This document shows positions 13,609 to 20,858 of a stretch of 22,150 nucleotides of DNA, piece by piece; position 1 is the stretch's first letter; every line of letters starts with the position of its first letter. The notes under the pieces were generated by a model. It was not told the origin of the DNA and did no database searches. It saw only the letters and a program-made list of their open reading frames with translations. Origin of the DNA: an uncultured Eggerthella sp. (GTDB taxonomy: Bacteria > Actinomycetota > Coriobacteriia > Coriobacteriales > Eggerthellaceae). A program made the translations under genes and the position numbers. The stretch is from NCBI GenBank assembly GCA_900548955.1, contig URMQ01000016.1, positions 1-22,150 on the forward strand. The letters run 5' to 3'.

Positions 13609-13630
13609 TAATAGAACAAATGTTCTATTA
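13609..13630 (-). promoter_or_regulatory. LexA (SOS) box at the toxin promoter
   Basis: TAATAGAACA-AA-TGTTCTATTA is a perfect 22-bp palindrome (apart from the central AA) with core GAACAAATGTTC (13614-13625), matching the Gram-positive/actinobacterial LexA consensus GAAC-N4-GTTC. It covers the -35/spacer region of the presumed minus-strand promoter, whose -10 is TTATAA/TATAAG near 13599-13605. LexA bound here would block toxin transcription until DNA damage. Confidence 0.7.
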
Positions 13631-13722
13631 TAAGTAGTTCTTAGTTGTCGTTTTGGTAAGCTTTGTGTGGATTGTCTCCTATGTAAGCTTCGCTTATCAG
13701 ACATGAACGTAGCGATCTTCGT

Positions 13723-15651
13723 TTAGAGCGAATCAACTTCAGCAAGCCATGCCGTAACGCAAGCATCTGAAGGCATGCGTAAATCTCCACGGGGTGACAC
13801 TGCAATGCTGCCAACCTTTGGTCCATCAGGCAAGCAAGAGCGCTTAAACTGTTGCGCGAAGAAACGACGATAGAACGTGCGAAGCCATTTTTTAATGGTG
13901 TCGGCATCGTAGCGTTCTTTAAATGCCAGCAGCGCTATGCGATATATTTTGCTCGGAGTAAATCCAAAACGAAGCATTTGATACAAGAAGAAATCGTGCA
14001 GTTCGTAGGGACCAACTAAGTCTTCTGTTTTTTGAGAGATAGCGCCATCGGTCGGAGGTAAAAGTTCAGGACTTACTGGGGTGTTCAACACGTCGGTTAA
14101 TACCTGAGAAAGCTTGCTATCTTCGCAGGTAGAAGCATAGTAGCGAACTAAGTGGCGAACAAGCGTTTTTGGAACTGAGGCATTTACCGCATACATAGAC
14201 ATGTGGTCGCCGTTGTAGGTTGCCCAGCCAAGAGCCAGCTCAGATAAATCGCCAGTGCCAATAACTAAACCATTTTCTTGATTGGCGATATCCATCAAGA
14301 TCTGGGTGCGTTCTCGTGCTTGACTGTTCTCGTAGGTTACATCGTGAACTGAAGGGTCATGATTAATATCAGCGAAATGCTGCAGTACTGCTTCGCTGAT
14401 AGAAACTTCCCTAAGTGTTGCTCCAAGAGATTTCACCATGGAACAAGCATTAGTATAGGTGCGATCAGTGGTGCCGAATCCAGGCATGGTAACCGCAATG
14501 ATGTTTGCCCGATCAAGTCCAAGCATGTCGAAGGCTCGTGCCGTTACCAGAAGTGCCAAGGTGGAATCTAGGCCACCAGAAATACCTACTACTGCAGTAT
14601 TCGCGTGGGTGTGCGCAAGGCGTTTCTTTAGGCCAAGAGCTTGGATGGAAAGAATCTCTTCGCAGCGGTGATCAAGCAAGGCGGGGTTTGCAGGTACGAA
14701 GGGATCTGCGTCAAAGTGGCGAGCGATAACCGTTTCTTTAACGGTTAATTCAAAGGAAATTGTGCGATAGGAACTTGAATCGTTGGCGGGATAGGTGCTC
14801 ATACGACGACGTTCTGCAGCAAGGCGCGCGACGTCGATGGTAGTCAGTATCCCTGTCGATTCGTTTTCGGTTATTCCTTGCAAATCAGGTGTTTCAGCAA
14901 GAATTACTCCATTTTCAGCAATGATGTTTTGTCCTCCGAATACCAAATCGGTGGTAGATTCGCCTTCGCCTGCCGTGGCGTAAACGTAAGCTGAAACAAG
15001 GCGAGCAGATTGCCCTGAAACCAAGCTGTCACGATAGGTGCGTTTACCCACCATTTCATCGCTGGCAGACAGGTTGCAAATTATAGTGGCGCCAGCCAAA
15101 GCATGAGAAGTGCTTGGTGGATTGGGTACCCATAAATCTTCGCAAATTTCTGCGGCTACCACCACGTCGGGCATGGTTGAACAGGTAAAGAGTAAATTTG
15201 TTCCTATGGGGACTTCCGAGCCGTTGAAGGTGATAGTTCCCATGTTTTCTGTGCCTGGAGTAAAGTGGCGGGTTTCGTAAAATTCGTTATAGGCTGGCAA
15301 GTTTTTCTTGGGTACAAAACCAAGAATTTCGCCACGAGAAATAACGGCGGCAACATTAAGAAGCTTACCTGAAACGCGCAGAGGCATGCCTACTAATATA
15401 AGAGCGTCAAGGGCGCTGGTTTCTTGTGCGATACGACAGAGCGCCTCTTCTGCTTCATCAAGGAGTGTTGTTTGCCAAAACAGATCATTGCAGGTGTAAG
15501 CGGTAATACATAATTCAGGAAGTGCGATTATCTTTGCTCCAGCGTTTGCCATGGAGGCAGCACTTTCAATGATTGCCTGGGCGTTGTATTTGCAATCCGC
15601 CACTGTTATTTTTGGCGTTGCAGCGGCTACCGTAATAAAACCGTCTTTCAT
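13723..15651 (-). CDS. nadE: Glutamine-dependent NAD+ synthetase
   Basis: A 642-residue two-domain cytoplasmic enzyme that amidates nicotinic acid adenine dinucleotide to NAD+ using ammonia from glutamine and ATP. The N-terminal nitrilase-like amidase has the Glu-Lys-Cys triad: Glu46 in ALPELCIT, Lys115 in VPKKNLPAYNEFYE and Cys170 in AAEICEDLW. The C-terminal ATP pyrophosphatase domain has SGGLDST (about residue 357 on), then GTGDLSELALGW and the late KVGSIAVSPRGD. Length fits the long glutamine-using type. The ATG is preceded by AAGGAG, which lies at the end of lysR; only 2 bp separate the two genes, so they are co-transcribed and probably coupled. No terminator is evident after it, so read-through toward the toxin module on the same strand is possible. 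Confidence 0.96.
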   Translation of the reverse strand: MKDGFITVAAATPKITVADCKYNAQAIIESAASMANAGAKIIALPELCITAYTCNDLFWQTTLLDEAEEALCRIAQETSALDALILVGMPLRVSGKLLNVAAVISRGEILGFVPKKNLPAYNEFYETRHFTPGTENMGTITFNGSEVPIGTNLLFTCSTMPDVVVAAEICEDLWVPNPPSTSHALAGATIICNLSASDEMVGKRTYRDSLVSGQSARLVSAYVYATAGEGESTTDLVFGGQNIIAENGVILAETPDLQGITENESTGILTTIDVARLAAERRRMSTYPANDSSSYRTISFELTVKETVIARHFDADPFVPANPALLDHRCEEILSIQALGLKKRLAHTHANTAVVGISGGLDSTLALLVTARAFDMLGLDRANIIAVTMPGFGTTDRTYTNACSMVKSLGATLREVSISEAVLQHFADINHDPSVHDVTYENSQARERTQILMDIANQENGLVIGTGDLSELALGWATYNGDHMSMYAVNASVPKTLVRHLVRYYASTCEDSKLSQVLTDVLNTPVSPELLPPTDGAISQKTEDLVGPYELHDFFLYQMLRFGFTPSKIYRIALLAFKERYDADTIKKWLRTFYRRFFAQQFKRSCLPDGPKVGSIAVSPRGDLRMPSDACVTAWLAEVDSL

Positions 15652-15653
15652 GG

Positions 15654-16580
15654 TTACTCCTTGCGAAAATCATCACGTTCATAGACAGGTGCTTTAAACG
15701 TGAGCAGAAAATCAATGAAGCTTTGCGCGGCAGGGGTGCGCATTGCCTTTTTTTGATACGTCAAAGAGATGGGATAAAACGTTTCCGCCCCTTCGATGTC
15801 CAAAGGGATAATTACCATATTTGGATCAGGGAGCAAGTTTGAAGTGAGCATGGTGAGTGCCACGCTAGATTCGTGTACTGCAAGGGCGCCCAGCATAACT
15901 TCGTCTTCATAGTTACGTACCAACGTGAGTTTTTCTACGGGTGCATTTGTTGCTTTAAGGAATGCCTCAAGCGTTTCGCCTACCATAATTCCTCGGCGGT
16001 AGGTGTTAACCGTGTGTCCTACCAGGTTGTCCCAATGAATTGATTTAAGGGAAGCAAGCGGATGGTCGCGACGCACGGCAACTACCAATTGCTGATAGAA
16101 CAGCGTCTTGCATTCGATATCGGGCTTATGGTGAGGCCCTGCGATTACTAAGTCGTAGACTCCTTGCTCTAAGCGCTGATTCAAGGGCGCGGTTTCGCCT
16201 TGAGCTACATGAAATTCCACCAGAGAACCGTATTCGTCACTATAAGCTTTCATGGCCGCAGGTAGATAGCCCGAACGTACAGTAGCAATAGCACCAATTT
16301 CTATAGCGCCTGTGAGCATGCCGTGGCGCTGCTGTAGCTCTGCAACACCCTGTTCAATTGCTGCAAGACCTTGATCGACATAGTTCTGGAATACGCGACC
16401 GTCATCGGTGAGATATACGTTTCGTCCTTCTTTTCTAAATAAACTACAACCGAGTTCATCTTCGAGCGACGCTATAGAATGGGAAAGCGCCGACTGAGAG
16501 ATATGTAATTCTTCAGATGCGCGAGTATAGTGCTGAATCTTTGCTAAATGACGAAAATATGAAAGCTGGGCAAGGTTCAT
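15654..16580 (-). CDS. LysR-family transcriptional regulator
   Basis: A 308-residue regulator, the usual LysR length. The N-terminal winged helix-turn-helix reads MNLAQLSYFRHLAKIQHYTR, followed by the recognition helix region ISQSALSHSIASLEDELG (about residues 29-46). The C-terminal part is the substrate-binding-protein-like effector domain. The start at 16580 follows AAGGAGGAAT; the longer frame reaching 16736 lacks a ribosome binding site and would prepend 52 residues atypical of LysR. It diverges from the maoC-like operon, and a T-N11-A dyad lies at 16872-16886, so it probably controls that operon and itself. The tight coupling with nadE is unusual and may tie NAD supply to the same signal. 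The effector is unknown. Confidence 0.93.
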   Translation of the reverse strand: MNLAQLSYFRHLAKIQHYTRASEELHISQSALSHSIASLEDELGCSLFRKEGRNVYLTDDGRVFQNYVDQGLAAIEQGVAELQQRHGMLTGAIEIGAIATVRSGYLPAAMKAYSDEYGSLVEFHVAQGETAPLNQRLEQGVYDLVIAGPHHKPDIECKTLFYQQLVVAVRRDHPLASLKSIHWDNLVGHTVNTYRRGIMVGETLEAFLKATNAPVEKLTLVRNYEDEVMLGALAVHESSVALTMLTSNLLPDPNMVIIPLDIEGAETFYPISLTYQKKAMRTPAAQSFIDFLLTFKAPVYERDDFRKE

Positions 16581-16927
16581 TATTCCTCCTTGAACAGTTT
16601 CTAATTGTAGGCGAAGAAGGAAGCTATTTATTACAAAACTATATAAATACGCGTGAAGTGCAACATGAATGCCGTAAAGATGCAAACCAAATGCACATCC
16701 CTCTGAACAGGTATTATTTGCATTTCTTGAGTGCAAGATTCCTTTCAGTACTTTTTTGCATAGATTACGCAGCGTTTAATGAAAATAATGCGGGAAATAC
16801 TTACGCGATTCTGGGGTAGGGTAATACCCGAGGGCAGAGCATAGTTTAATAACTGATGTATCTGCTGATGAATCAAGCTATTTGATTTATCAAGGTTATG
16901 GTTTTGAGGAAAGTAGAGAGGGAAGTC
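16581..16927. promoter_or_regulatory. Divergent regulatory region with a LysR-type box at 16872-16886
   Basis: About 350 bp between lysR and the maoC-like gene, without a gene. ATCAAGCTATTTGAT (16872-16886) is a perfect dyad around a 5-bp centre and fits the LysR T-N11-A pattern. It lies 42 bp before the maoC-like start. GGGTAATACCC at 16819-16829 is a small dyad. Exact promoters were not resolved. Confidence 0.5.
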
Positions 16928-17359
16928 ATGACGAAGTTACCTTTGGAAGTTGGAAACAGCTGCACGTTTACAAAGACCATTAGCGAATCGGATGTTTATA
17001 TGTTTGGTGGCATCACGGGCGATTACAGCCAGATGCACTTCAACGAAGCATTCATGAAGACCACCAAGTATGGCACCCGTATCGTTCATGGCGTTTTGAC
17101 CTTCGCTTTGGGAAGCACCGCTTCTACGCTTATTCAGCAGAAGTATGAATCACCTATTCCTAGCGCTTCTTATGGCTATGATCATCTTCGTTTTACCGCG
17201 CCGGTATATTTTGGCGACACGCTTACTGCTACTTATACCGTTGCAGAGGTGGACGAAGAGGCTATGAAGACGTATGCCGATGTAATCGTAACCAACCAGG
17301 ATGGTACGGTTGTTTGCGTAGCTAAGCACATTTTGAAGTTCTTTGAGGTAGAGGAATAG
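16928..17359 (+). CDS. MaoC-like (R)-specific enoyl-CoA hydratase/dehydratase
   Basis: A 143-residue single hotdog-fold hydratase, probably acting on an acyl-CoA thioester in the cytoplasm. The hydratase-2 motif is clear in ITGDYSQMHFNEAFMK and YGTRIVHGVL: Asp32 and His37 are the expected catalytic pair, and HG at 54-55 closes the motif. Start at 16928 is chosen over an in-frame ATG at 16898 because AGAGAGGGAAG precedes it. It is the first gene of a three-gene plus-strand operon (4 bp to the VOC gene) that diverges from lysR. With a dehydrogenase-like and a VOC protein behind it, it likely belongs to a small catabolic pathway through CoA esters. The substrate is not deducible. Confidence 0.9.
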   Translation: MTKLPLEVGNSCTFTKTISESDVYMFGGITGDYSQMHFNEAFMKTTKYGTRIVHGVLTFALGSTASTLIQQKYESPIPSASYGYDHLRFTAPVYFGDTLTATYTVAEVDEEAMKTYADVIVTNQDGTVVCVAKHILKFFEVEE

Positions 17360-17363
17360 TTCG

Positions 17364-17729
17364 ATGGAACCTTATGTGGATCATGTGGCAATTCGAACAC
17401 GCAATTTTGAGCGTGATTTGAAGTTTTTTCAGGAGGTTTTAGGCCTTCGCATCACTTTGACGGCGCCAGAGGGGCTTGATCATAATGACGTCGCATCTAT
17501 GGAGCAAGTGTGGGTAGGAGGCATTCAGCTTCAGCGTGATGAGTCGTTTGACCCAACGCAGCGCAATGCTGGTCAATTAACGCATATTGGCATCAAAGTA
17601 TGTGATGTAGATGCGGTTTTGGAAAAGGTTTACAACGTTGAAGGTGTTGTTCAAGCAGAAGGTAAACCTCGCAATTGGTTTGTATTACCAGAAGGCCCTA
17701 TGATCGAATTGGTTGCTCCGGAAGAATAG
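17364..17729 (+). CDS. VOC-superfamily (glyoxalase/epimerase-like) protein
   Basis: A 121-residue metalloenzyme-type protein of two beta-alpha-beta-beta-beta modules. VDHVAIRTRNFERDLKFF opens module 1 and LTHIGIKVCDVDAVLEKVY opens module 2. His7, Gln55 or Gln57, His74 and Glu115 stand where the four metal ligands of glyoxalase I and methylmalonyl-CoA epimerase lie, so an active enzyme is plausible. It begins 4 bp after the maoC-like stop, with GAGG inside the end of that gene. Length and CoA-related context would suit an epimerase; lactoylglutathione lyase is less likely in such an operon. The reaction remains open. Confidence 0.85.
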   Translation: MEPYVDHVAIRTRNFERDLKFFQEVLGLRITLTAPEGLDHNDVASMEQVWVGGIQLQRDESFDPTQRNAGQLTHIGIKVCDVDAVLEKVYNVEGVVQAEGKPRNWFVLPEGPMIELVAPEE

Positions 17730-17795
17730 CCTTCTGAAACAACTTGGTGGTCAATGGTATTTGGCAACATTCAACAGAATGAAAAGAGGGAGCTT

Positions 17796-18731
17796 ATGAA
17801 GGTTTGTGTTCTTGGAACCGGATCGCTCGGCAGCACTATTGGCGGTGCTTTGGCCAAAGCAGGAAACGAAGTGCATTTTGTAGGTCGTCAGGCTCATATG
17901 GATGCCGTTAATGAAAACGGACTAGTAATGGTAACGACAACGGGCGAAGAAATCGCTCATCCTGTTGGGCATACCGATCCTGCAGGAATTGGTCCTTGCG
18001 ATTTGGTAATCGTGCTGTGTAAAGCCTTCGATACCAAGGCAACCATGGAAGAAGGCAAAGAACTGGTAGGCCCAAATACCGCAGTTATGTCTTTGCAAAA
18101 TGGTCTTGGTGCAGAAGATGTCCTTTGCGAAGTTGTGGGTGCCGAGCATGTTATTGGTGGCAAAACCTACATTGGCGGAATGCTGCTAGAACCAGGTCGT
18201 GTTCAGGCAACCATTCCTGGCAAAGATACCTATATTGGTGAACTTGATGGCAGCATCACCGATCGTATTCAGGCAATTGGTTTAGCATTTGAAGAAGCGG
18301 GTATGCATTGCATCGTTTCCGAAAACATCATGGGTGTTATCTGGGATAAGCTGTTAGTTAATGTTGCCACTGGTGCAGTATGTGGCATTACTCATCTTCC
18401 TTATGGGGACATGTATCAGGAAGAGAAGCTTGTCGCTACAGCAAAGGCTGCTGTTCAAGAGGGAATGGATGTTGCAGCAAAAGCAGGAGTTGCTTTGACC
18501 TATAGCGATCCTATGGATGTATTAGAACTTGCTCGTGCGGGACTTCCTTATGACTTCAAGCCATCGATTCTGCAGAGCCTTGAAAAGCATCGCCCAACTG
18601 AGGTGGGAGTTATTAATGGTGCAGTGGTAGCGCAAGGCGCAAAGTATGGCGTACCCACACCGGTAAATGAAACACTGCTTGCTTGTGTAACGGGTATCGA
18701 GCGTTACATTCGCGAATACATTACAAAATAA
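17796..18731 (+). CDS. Ketopantoate reductase (PanE/ApbA) family 2-oxoacid dehydrogenase
   Basis: A 311-residue NAD(P)-dependent reductase. The Rossmann motif VLGTGSLGSTIGGALAKAG is at residues 5-23. Lys76 (LCKAFDT), Lys185 (WDKLLVN) and Glu269 (PTEV) match the catalytic and substrate residues of PanE. The C-terminal SLEKHRPTEVGVINGAV is the family signature. The ATG follows AGAGGGAG; an in-frame ATG 42 bp upstream has no such site. It is the third gene of the maoC-VOC operon (66 bp gap). This context suggests a 2-oxoacid or hydroxyacid intermediate other than ketopantoate, but pantothenate synthesis cannot be excluded. No panB or panC is near. Confidence 0.9.
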   Translation: MKVCVLGTGSLGSTIGGALAKAGNEVHFVGRQAHMDAVNENGLVMVTTTGEEIAHPVGHTDPAGIGPCDLVIVLCKAFDTKATMEEGKELVGPNTAVMSLQNGLGAEDVLCEVVGAEHVIGGKTYIGGMLLEPGRVQATIPGKDTYIGELDGSITDRIQAIGLAFEEAGMHCIVSENIMGVIWDKLLVNVATGAVCGITHLPYGDMYQEEKLVATAKAAVQEGMDVAAKAGVALTYSDPMDVLELARAGLPYDFKPSILQSLEKHRPTEVGVINGAVVAQGAKYGVPTPVNETLLACVTGIERYIREYITK

Positions 18732-18741
18732 TAAGTATTCG

Positions 18742-18866
18742 ATCAGGTAAGTATATAAAAACCTGATAGGGGAAAAGGTACTCTGTAGGTAGTAGCACGT
18801 GTCGGGTACCGCTTTAGTGCCCGGCGCGAAGCGCAAAGCAACTAAGCGACGTAAGGGTATTACGCA
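18742..18866 (+). other. Multi-hairpin intergenic element before the dehydroquinase-like gene
   Basis: Consecutive possible stems are ATCAGGT/ACCTGAT (18742-18748 and 18761-18767), GTCGGGTAC/GTGCCCGGC (18801-18809 and 18817-18825, with G-U pairs that favour plus-strand RNA) and CGTAA/TTACG (18850-18854 and 18860-18864). GGTAC at 18777-18781 can pair with GTACC at 18806-18810 instead of the second stem. None is followed by a T tract, so this is not an obvious terminator. It may be a structured leader of the next gene or a dispersed intergenic repeat. No known RNA class was recognised. Confidence 0.4.
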
Positions 18867-18981
18867 TATATTGAGCAGTGGGGATTGCTTAATCAAGGCT
18901 TAATTACATTGCGCAAAACGACGCCCATAACCTACATCACGCAAATGGGCATATTAAAGGCGCTTAAACAAGGAGGGAACA

Positions 18982-19452
18982 ATGCGTCGTTTGGAAATCA
19001 TTAACGGACCTAACAATAACTTCTATGGTATTCGTAATAAAGGTCAATACGGAAACCAGCTTTATGCAGATCTTATTCAGGAATTGACCGAATATGGTGC
19101 AACTCTTGGTTTTGAAGTTCACGCTTATCAGTCTAACTGCGAAGGCGAACTGATTGACCATCTGCAGGAACTGTATTTCGAAGCAGAAAAGGCAGGTCAA
19201 AAGATTCCTGTTGTATTGAATCCTGGTGCTTATACCCATTACAGCTATGCTTTGATGGATGCGCTGGAATCGGTTCATGAGTTGGTTCCTGCTATTGAGT
19301 GTCATATGTCAAACATTCATAAGCGCGACGAATTCCGCCATAAGTCGGTAACAGCTTGTGAATGCATTGGTCAGATTGCTGGCTTTGGCAAGAATAGCTA
19401 CAAACTCGCCATGCATGAATATGCTTTGCTGGTAGAAGCAGGAGAGCTGTAG
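18982..19452 (+). CDS. Type II 3-dehydroquinate dehydratase homologue, divergent
   Basis: A 156-residue flavodoxin-like protein of the AroQ family, which interconverts 3-dehydroquinate and 3-dehydroshikimate as a dodecamer. The active-site set is complete: Arg18, Tyr23 (GQYG), Asn80 (LNPGAYTH), His86, His108 (ECHMSN), Arg115 and Arg119 (KRDEFRHKS). QSNCEGELIDHLQ is conserved. The flexible lid differs from the usual NLNLLGxREPxxYG form, reading NNNFYGIRNKGQYG, and THTS is THYS, so substrate preference may be altered. AAGGAGGG precedes the ATG. It is not beside other shikimate genes; it follows a CoA/2-oxoacid operon and a structured intergenic stretch. It could be the cell's only AroQ or a quinate/shikimate catabolic paralogue. 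Confidence 0.9.
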   Translation: MRRLEIINGPNNNFYGIRNKGQYGNQLYADLIQELTEYGATLGFEVHAYQSNCEGELIDHLQELYFEAEKAGQKIPVVLNPGAYTHYSYALMDALESVHELVPAIECHMSNIHKRDEFRHKSVTACECIGQIAGFGKNSYKLAMHEYALLVEAGEL

Positions 19453-19507
19453 AACCAGCTTTAGGCAAGACGCCCTTATTTGACTTTTTCAATACCCCCT
19501 TTTCCTC

Positions 19508-19556
19508 AGCAGCTGTTTTTCATCAGATTATTTTATCGGGATGAAAAATGGCTGCT
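19508..19556 (+). terminator. 17-bp hairpin between the dehydroquinase-like gene and argC
   Basis: Bases 19508-19524 (AGCAGCTGTTTTTCATC) pair along their full length with 19540-19556 in plus-strand RNA, including a U-G and a G-U pair, around a 15-nt loop. ACTTTTAT follows, a weak U run. It lies 55 bp after the upstream stop and 230 bp before argC, so it may terminate the former or attenuate the latter. The rest of the 337-bp gap holds no convincing gene. Confidence 0.45.
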
Positions 19557-19736
19557 ACTTTTATGAAGGGGTTTGTTTTGGGAGCGAATTCAGTTGTTGT
19601 TTTAGTTGTTGCTGATACTACTACTCTTTTTTGTAGATTCTTGCCCATTTATAGCTGCTGTATATTTTCCCGACGAACAATTTGGAGTAATCTTAGAAGA
19701 CCTGCATTTTGTGGGGAAGTAAAAGACATTTAGAAG

Positions 19737-19770
19737 TGGAATTTTTGAGTGAAACGCAGCAAAAATTCCA
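19737..19770 (+). promoter_or_regulatory. Perfect 10-bp inverted repeat before the argC ribosome binding site
   Basis: TGGAATTTTT (19737-19746) and AAAAATTCCA (19761-19770) are exact complements 14 nt apart, ending about 8 bp before AGAAGG. It may be an mRNA hairpin or an operator. The GAATT/AATTC halves faintly resemble ArgR half-sites, but the spacing is not that of a standard ARG box. Confidence 0.4.
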
Positions 19771-19789
19771 AAGAAAGAAGGAAGAGTCA

Positions 19790-20845
19790 ATGTTAAAGGC
19801 GGGTATCGTAGGCGCAGCTGGCTATGCGGGAGCAGAACTGGTTCGCATTATCCTGCGACATCCTGAATTCGAACTTTGCGTTGCAACTTCCAATTCTGAT
19901 GCTGGCACACCGCTGTCTTCGGTATATCCTGCTTTTACTGAAGTGACGGATCTTGCTTTCACCAAACACGATAATCCCGAACTTTTTAACTGCGATGTAG
20001 TGTTTCTTGCGACTCCTCACACCGTTGCTATGGAATCTGCACCAGGTCTTTTGCAGGCCGGGGTTACAGTTATCGATCTTTCTGCGGACTATCGTTTGCG
20101 CAATAAGGCAATTTATGAAAAGTGGTACAAGGTAGAACATACTTCTCCTGATCTTTTAGCTACCGCAATCTTTGGTTTGCCCGAATTGAATCGTAAAGCA
20201 TTTGAACAAGCAGCGCTGCAGCATGCGCAAGGTAATGCCGTGTTGGTTGCTTGTGCGGGATGCTATCCAACAGCAACGTCACTTGCAGCAGCTCCTGTAA
20301 TTGGTCTTTCTCAGGGCATCGTTGTTGCCGATGCTATTTCTGGTGTATCTGGTGCGGGCAGAAGCGCCACAGCGCGTACTCATTTTGTTTCTGCCAATGA
20401 AAACTTTGAAGCTTATGGAGTAACAAGTCATCGTCACACTCCGGAAATAGAGCAAATCCTGCAAATTCCAGGGCGTCTTATTTTTACACCTCATTTAGCA
20501 CCAGCTTCTCGCGGATTGTTGTCTACCGTCACGATCCAGCTAACCGAAGAAGCATGCAAGAGCGAAACGCTGGAATCTATTCACCGACGATATGTTCATA
20601 CCTATGGCGATTCCTGCTTCGTTTCGGTTCTTCCGATAGGTCAACAGCCGAAAACATCTTCGGTCGTAGGTACAAATCGCGCTCACGTAGGAGTTGCTTA
20701 CAACGCCGAAGCAGGTTGTGTGGTGGCTACGTGTGCAATTGACAACATTGTAAAGGGTGCCGCTGGCCAGGCAATTCAGTGTGCGAATCTTGTTTGCGGG
20801 TTGAACGAAAACACCGCATTAACTTCCGTTGCTAACCCCTCATAG
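19790..20845 (+). CDS. argC: N-acetyl-gamma-glutamyl-phosphate reductase
   Basis: A 351-residue cytoplasmic NADPH-dependent enzyme that reduces N-acetylglutamyl phosphate to the semialdehyde, the third step of arginine synthesis. Features are the N-terminal nucleotide motif GIVGAAGYAGAELVRI (residues 5-20), the catalytic-cysteine region VACAGCYPTATSLA (about residues 148-161), and the later segments VSGAGRSAT and SHRHTPEIEQIL. The C-terminal part runs VVATCAIDNIVKGAAGQAIQ, as in the family. The ATG at 19790 follows AGAAGGAAG, while the in-frame ATG at 19709 would add 27 atypical residues. It is first in argC-argJ-argB, with a 13-bp gap to argJ. Confidence 0.96.
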   Translation: MLKAGIVGAAGYAGAELVRIILRHPEFELCVATSNSDAGTPLSSVYPAFTEVTDLAFTKHDNPELFNCDVVFLATPHTVAMESAPGLLQAGVTVIDLSADYRLRNKAIYEKWYKVEHTSPDLLATAIFGLPELNRKAFEQAALQHAQGNAVLVACAGCYPTATSLAAAPVIGLSQGIVVADAISGVSGAGRSATARTHFVSANENFEAYGVTSHRHTPEIEQILQIPGRLIFTPHLAPASRGLLSTVTIQLTEEACKSETLESIHRRYVHTYGDSCFVSVLPIGQQPKTSSVVGTNRAHVGVAYNAEAGCVVATCAIDNIVKGAAGQAIQCANLVCGLNENTALTSVANPS

Positions 20846-20858
20846 GAGTGAGAATACT

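Noticed and set aside
16580..16736. Longer LysR start at 16736
   Set aside because: The extra 52 residues are not LysR-like and lack a ribosome binding site, whereas AAGGAGGAAT stands directly before the ATG at 16580.
18522..18896. 124-codon minus-strand frame
   Set aside because: Mostly antisense to the ketopantoate-reductase-like gene and across the hairpin element, with no start signal. It is an artefact of overlapping composition.
19548..19733. 61-codon frame before argC, considered as an arginine leader peptide
   Set aside because: The start codon is buried in the right arm of the 17-bp hairpin, no ribosome binding site is present, and there is no run of arginine codons as expected of a leader peptide.
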